Source: Symbiobacterium thermophilum (GTDB lineage: Bacteria; Bacillota; Sulfobacillia; UBA995). Taken from it: a stretch of 50,168 nucleotides of DNA. Both the position numbers and the translations under genes were made by a program. The notes under the pieces are model-generated. The model did not search any database and was not told where the DNA came from. It saw nothing but the letters and a program-made list of their open reading frames with translations. The first letter of the stretch is position 1. Each line of letters starts with the position of its first letter. Shown one piece after another: positions 45,808 through 50,168 of this stretch. The stretch is from contig DYFO01000003.1 of assembly GCA_020725145.1 (NCBI GenBank), positions 65,324 to 115,491 on the forward strand, given 5' to 3'.

Positions 45808-47165
45808 TTGCTCGCGACCGGTCGGCCCCCGTTCACATGGTTCGCTACGGCATCCACCGGGAGGCCCACTACTTCTGCGGTGAGTTTGCGGACTCCTACG
45901 ACTGGGTAGTGTTCAACGGGGCGATGGTAGCCGACGCTGCGTCTGGTTTGGCGGCTTTTGCCTCATCGAAAGCAACTGGCAAGCCTTTCATCATTGATCC
46001 CCAAACGCACGCGTTTCAACACGGTCTGGCGAGCGTTGAGTCAAGCAAGACCGGAGGGATCAAGCGTTCTATCTTGAAACTGGCCGATTACCTGGGTGAA
46101 CCCGTGAAGTCGCGTCTGAGTAGTTGGCGCCCGGTTACACCAGAGGACTTCAGCGGTAGCTTGGTGGAAGCATTTGTGGCCAGAGTGGCCGACTTCCAAC
46201 TGAATACGCTGCGAACTCAAGCGGCGGCCAGGGGTGAACTGGAGTACTACCAGTTTGCGGGAATAGCGGCGCCGCTTGAGCCCGAGTCAGTCGTGGCCCC
46301 CTACTTCCTCATGGATGAAACCACCGTCGACGATTGGCTGCCGCTCAACGTCCGGTTTGTGGAGTGCTCAAAACAACTTCATCCCGGACGTTCAGTTACA
46401 TTGCAGCTAGTTGTCGATCAGGGTCTGCTCCTCAGCGATCAAATCAACAACGTCATTGACCTCGTTGTCTCCTCAAGAGCTGACCAGGTTGCCGTGTGGG
46501 TTGACAGGCTGGATGAAGTGCAAGCTCCGGCTTTCGTGTTGAAGAAGTACTTGGGGCTGCTTAAAGCGATAGGCAAGAGCAAGCCAGTCTCCGTCCTGTA
46601 CGGGTCATATCTGCCCGTGATCCTGGCGAAGGTGAGACCCGGCTATAACATTGCCGGTGTTTGCCATGGATTGGAGTACGGCGAGCACCGACCTGTCGTA
46701 CCAGTTGGCGGGGGCATACCGATTTCCAAGTTCTACTACCCAAGGGTCCATGCCCGCTTGGATTACTTCGATGCCTACAAGTTGGCCAGTCGGCACCTTG
46801 GTTCAGCCAGTGACTACATGGCCAACGTGTGCGATTGTCCCGTGTGCACTGAGCTCATTGGAGGTGCCACCAGACCCGATGAGGGGTTCGCGCTGTATGG
46901 TGAACCCAAGTCAATCAGGGTGGAGACTCGACACAGGGGAGTGTCCTATCGCAACATACCTACCCCAGAGGCAAGGGATCGCTGTGTTCGACACTATCTC
47001 CATGTGAAGTCCAGGGAGTTCAGGGAGCCAAGACGCGAGCCTGCAGTTGTGTCCAAGGAGCTGAGGGACGCCAGGGAAGAGGCTATGGCTCTCCTCGGAA
47101 GCTCAGCAGTTGGACACTTGAAGGTGTGGGCCGACCTGATCGAGAAGGAGGGCGACGGTTTCTAG
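45804..47165 (+). CDS. Uncharacterised protein, putative TIM-barrel related to tRNA-guanine transglycosylase/DpdA with CxCxxC motif
   Basis: Alternating strand/helix pattern; GVCHGLEYGEHRPVVPVGGGIPISKFYYPRVHARLDYFDAYKLAS...ANVCDCPVCTELI near the C-terminus; ATGA overlap with the preceding ORF. Confidence 0.5.
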   Translation: MIARDRSAPVHMVRYGIHREAHYFCGEFADSYDWVVFNGAMVADAASGLAAFASSKATGKPFIIDPQTHAFQHGLASVESSKTGGIKRSILKLADYLGEPVKSRLSSWRPVTPEDFSGSLVEAFVARVADFQLNTLRTQAAARGELEYYQFAGIAAPLEPESVVAPYFLMDETTVDDWLPLNVRFVECSKQLHPGRSVTLQLVVDQGLLLSDQINNVIDLVVSSRADQVAVWVDRLDEVQAPAFVLKKYLGLLKAIGKSKPVSVLYGSYLPVILAKVRPGYNIAGVCHGLEYGEHRPVVPVGGGIPISKFYYPRVHARLDYFDAYKLASRHLGSASDYMANVCDCPVCTELIGGATRPDEGFALYGEPKSIRVETRHRGVSYRNIPTPEARDRCVRHYLHVKSREFREPRREPAVVSKELRDAREEAMALLGSSAVGHLKVWADLIEKEGDGF

Positions 47166-48290
47166 GTGTCAGCCCGTACGAGCGCCGTGCTTGTTTTGGG
47201 GGCAGGGTTCTCAACTCCTGCAGGCGTCCCTTCTCAAAGAGAACTCCTCAGCCACATCCACGAACTGACTCCCATGCTGGGAGAGAGTGAGGAAGTGATA
47301 AGGTTTCAGAAAGCGAAGCAGGTGGTGGAAGACTTCCTGCAAGCAGTCTTCAGTGAGTGTGACCGTTCGGTGGGCGAGCGACCGTGGTGGGAGATTGAGC
47401 TGGAGGATGTCTACTCCGTTCTCGACCGAGCATTGTCAGAGGACGATGTGCTGCTACGTGGCAGTCGACGCCGTGACGCCGGAGGATGCGGGCTCGAGCG
47501 AACACTGTCAGAGGACGAGCCCTACGACCATGAGAGGCTGTACTTGGTCAGAAACAGCCTTGACACCTGCATAGCCTATGCTATCAGCCATGCTACTCCC
47601 GCTGATCTCTCGCTTTACCACGCAGTGTATAATGAGCTGTGTGCCCGATACGATGACTGGGCAACGATTAGCACCAACTGGGATCTACTCTGGGACAACA
47701 CTCTGCAGCAGTGTTCCTCTCGGTGTGGACAGACCGTGGATTACGGCGTTCCGGCCAGAGCAATGGAAGACGGCTCCCTGCTCCCTCGTGGAGGCCCATT
47801 GCTCTACAAGCTTCATGGCTCCCTGAACTGGGGTTCATGCCCCTGTTGTCACGGCATGTTTGCCCGCACGGACGGGCGGTTGTGGGTTCCGCAGATCATG
47901 CCGGCTCCCTGTCCACGGTGCGGCTCGAACGAAGAGACTCCATCGCTCAGAACGTTTATCATCACGCCTACCGCGCTGAAGACCATCAGGAACCCGATTG
48001 TCCAGATGGTATACGATGAGGCTTTCGCCTTACTCAGGCGGGCCACCACCGTTATCTTCGTCGGATACTCGCTGCCAGCGGCCGATCACAACCTCAGATA
48101 CTTGTTCCGCAGGGGGATTTCCACGGAAGCGTCGGTCAAGGTGATCCTGCGCGACCCCGGAGCCACGGACGTGTTCAGGCGGTACCAGAGCCTTCTCGGC
48201 TTGCCCAACGACTCTCTATGCACCGAAGGCTTTGAGTCCTTCTTCAATCTTCGGGGACGGTGTGACCGGGGTAGCTGGAACCTCAGCTAG
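47166..48290 (+). CDS. SIR2-like domain protein with Cys-rich zinc ribbon
   Basis: AVLVLGAGFSTPAGVPSQRELL, DDWATISTNWDLLWDNTL, LLYKLHGSLNWGSCPCCHG...CPRCGSNEETPSLRTFIITPT, VIFVGYSLPAADHNLRYLFRRG; starts immediately after the preceding stop. Confidence 0.88.
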   Translation: MSARTSAVLVLGAGFSTPAGVPSQRELLSHIHELTPMLGESEEVIRFQKAKQVVEDFLQAVFSECDRSVGERPWWEIELEDVYSVLDRALSEDDVLLRGSRRRDAGGCGLERTLSEDEPYDHERLYLVRNSLDTCIAYAISHATPADLSLYHAVYNELCARYDDWATISTNWDLLWDNTLQQCSSRCGQTVDYGVPARAMEDGSLLPRGGPLLYKLHGSLNWGSCPCCHGMFARTDGRLWVPQIMPAPCPRCGSNEETPSLRTFIITPTALKTIRNPIVQMVYDEAFALLRRATTVIFVGYSLPAADHNLRYLFRRGISTEASVKVILRDPGATDVFRRYQSLLGLPNDSLCTEGFESFFNLRGRCDRGSWNLS

Positions 48291-49160
48291 TTCTTACCTG
48301 TGTCCCACCCGGTCTCATATGCTGTTCCCGGCGGCCAACACCCCCTGCTCCCTGACCTCTTCCGCCCAGCGAACGCGCCGGTCCGGTAGGCGGCGGAACT
48401 TTGTCTACAGTGTAGCTCCTGGGCTCGATACCCCCGGTGACGGGGGGAAACGCAATGCCGGTCCAGGACCCGGGCCTGGCGAAGCCGAACAGGGTGGTCT
48501 TGGACTGCTCCAGTTGCTCGGCCAGCCGCAACACCGAATGGCCCGCGCCGCAGTCTCCAGCCCCTCAGGAGCTCCTTCAGGGCGCACTCGGTGCTCTGCT
48601 GAACCTCTTGAAGCACGCCCAGACATGAGCGCTGGCCTCGAGTCCCGGCCGGCGGATGCCGGGGTGTGGCGTGCGGGCGGGCGGGGAGTCCGCTACCCGG
48701 TGTCGTCCTTAATTCCGCCGGGAAGCCAGCGGTGCCAGCTAGCGGTGAACTGCTCCACCGACTGCCCAGTGAGCTCTTCCAGCGCGGCCTTCCTGTCCAG
48801 GCCGTCGCACAGGAGATCCACCAGCCGCCTGAGGGCGTCCAAGCCCCACCTCGCCGTGAGGTACTCGGCCAAGGAGAAGGCGTACTCGCAGCGGCCGCGC
48901 ACCGGGTTGGTGGCGAAGCCCTCGACCAGAGCGTCGAGCGCGGGAAGGGATGCTCCGACCAGCCAGGAAAGGAAGCCCTCGCGGCGGTGCCCCTGGAGCT
49001 GGCCGGCGGCCAAGCCTGCCATCCCTTCCGACAGCCACGCGATCGGCGGTACGACCACCCCCCGGGCCATCACGTAGCGGCCCAACAGCAGGTGGTTCAG
49101 CTCGTGGACGAAGATCTCGTGGAACTCCTGGATCCCTCTACTACGAAAATGGACTCCCGA

Positions 49161-49382
49161 TCAGGCCGCCTCCTGCGTCGGGATCACCAGGATGGTGTGG
49201 GCCACTGCCACCGCCGCGCTCTTGGAACCTCTTCTTGCGGCTATGCGATGATACTGAGCTGACAAGTAGGTATACCTGGTCCGGGCCGCCGCTCGGGCCG
49301 CCTCCACCACCGTGGTGCTTCTGACCGCCGGGGTCAGTCTCAGTATCGGGCTCCAGGCACCAAGGAGATCCGACCTCATCAC
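49161..49382 (-). pseudogene. IS110-family transposase C-terminal fragment
   Basis: VRSTTVVEAARAAARTRYTYLSAQYHRIAARRGSKSAAVAVAHTILVI: characteristic of the IS110/IS116 transposase C-terminal region, then a premature end. Confidence 0.75.
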
Positions 49383-49389
49383 CAGCCGC

Positions 49390-49420
49390 GCACCCGATTG
49401 TCCACCGTCAGCACCCGATT
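49390..49420. repeat. Direct repeat GCACCCGATT x2 beside the IS110-like fragment
   Basis: GCACCCGATT at 49390-49399 and 49411-49420. Confidence 0.6.
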
Positions 49421-50168
49421 TTCATGCTTCGTGGTGCCCCCATGGGGGGCATGGCGGTCTCTTCAGGGCCGAGGAGGAGAGCATGAGCACGCCAGCCGGC
49501 GTTACCATACCCTGCATCCAGTCCCGAACAGGCATGGCTGTTGCTTGGCGAAGGTGTTTGACGGACGGGAAGACGTAGGCGGTGACCGGTTCGAGCGCCC
49601 AGTCCGGCGGTTCCTCGCCCGGAAGGAGCAAGGGTGCCAGGGCGCGGTCGAAGCCGTCCTCGCTGGCCAGCTCGAGGTGTTGGAGATCGCGGCCGTGCCC
49701 GGGCCAGACATGCAAATCGAGCCGCGCCGTCCTGGCGGTCTCCCAGGCGACCTTGCCGAGCGACGGACCATCCGTATGGACGCGAACCGCCAGCCCGCGG
49801 GTTCCGGAAAGAGCTCCACCTCGAGATCCAGGCGGCCCAGCCGGGCGAACCGGCAATGCACCGACACCACTGCGGGCTCGCTGTCGGCGACGGCCACGAT
49901 GGTCCATCGGCGGATGGCGCCGGCCATCCGGAGGCCCTGGGCGAGGTGGTCGGCCAGGGCGGAAGGGTCCCCGCGGTAGGCGGCGATGGCGAGATCGGCG
50001 GCTTCCCAGTAATCTCCCCGGGCCAGGGCGTCGAACAACCGAGCTACCGTCTCGCCGGGGCTACCGGGCTCTGGGATCAAGCCCTCCGGCCAGGGTGCTA
50101 GCCCATGTTTGACAGAAATGACGGGTTACCGGGGTCGCGGTAAGCGTTGAGGCTTGAGAAACACCAGG

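Larger units (their letters stand above)
48693..50080 (-). pseudogene. Gluzincin (peptidase MA-like) protein, frameshifted and interrupted by an IS110-like fragment
   Basis: N-terminal frame ...ETVARLFDALARGDYWEAADLAIAAYRGDP..; second frame LDLHVWPGHGRDLQHLELASEDGFD...VTAYVFPSVKHLRQATAMPVRDWMQGMVTPAGVLMLSSSAL; after about 290 bp of foreign DNA, FHEIFVHELNHLLLGRYVMARGVVVPPIAWLSEGMAGLAAGQ (HExxH). Confidence 0.75.

Noticed and set aside
48232-49077. 281 aa forward ORF overlapping the SIR2 3' end
   Set aside because: Ser/Pro/Arg-rich translation antisense to the peptidase pseudogene, no domain signature.
1-50168. CRISPR array or cas genes
   Set aside because: No regularly spaced repeats or Cas-like ORFs seen anywhere in the window.
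1-50168. tRNA or rRNA genes
   Set aside because: No tRNA-like cloverleaf or rRNA sequence recognised in the intergenic regions by eye; a tRNAscan/Infernal run would be needed for certainty.

Overview
A ~50 kb high-GC chromosomal window, probably from a Bacillota/Clostridia-like thermophile (inferred from a T-box serS leader, a DnaD/DnaI-like pair, a RapZ/YvcJ homologue, an Asp23-domain protein, and an rpoN-gap-pgk-tpiA-gpmI-eno-secG...rnr glycolytic cluster). Most of it is ordinary housekeeping sequence: glycerate metabolism, ROK sugar kinase, cupin-type phosphoglucose isomerase, patatin, amidase, GHMP kinase, ZIP/FeoA/FeoB metal transport, polyprenyl synthetase, MobA/MobB, CapA-like protein, Na/Pi symporter, ABC transporter, membrane pyrophosphatase and RNase R. 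Three accessory zones stand out. (1) An IS607-type remnant at about 6.03-7.15 kb has an intact serine recombinase and an internally deleted tnpB. (2) An IS200/IS605-type remnant at about 9.44-10.35 kb keeps both terminal hairpins; its right end appears to supply the ribosome-binding site of a downstream amidase. (3) An apparently lower-GC block at about 44.7-48.3 kb, directly after rnr where smpB would often be expected, carries a compact four-ORF cassette: a YwgA/SocA-like protein, a PD-(D/E)XK-like nuclease, a putative TGT/DpdA-like TIM-barrel protein with a CxCxxC motif, and a SIR2-like protein. This is the best candidate for an undescribed (defence-type) system. It is followed by a zinc-metallopeptidase pseudogene interrupted by an IS110-like fragment. 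All assignments are by eye from translated motifs; no searches were run.
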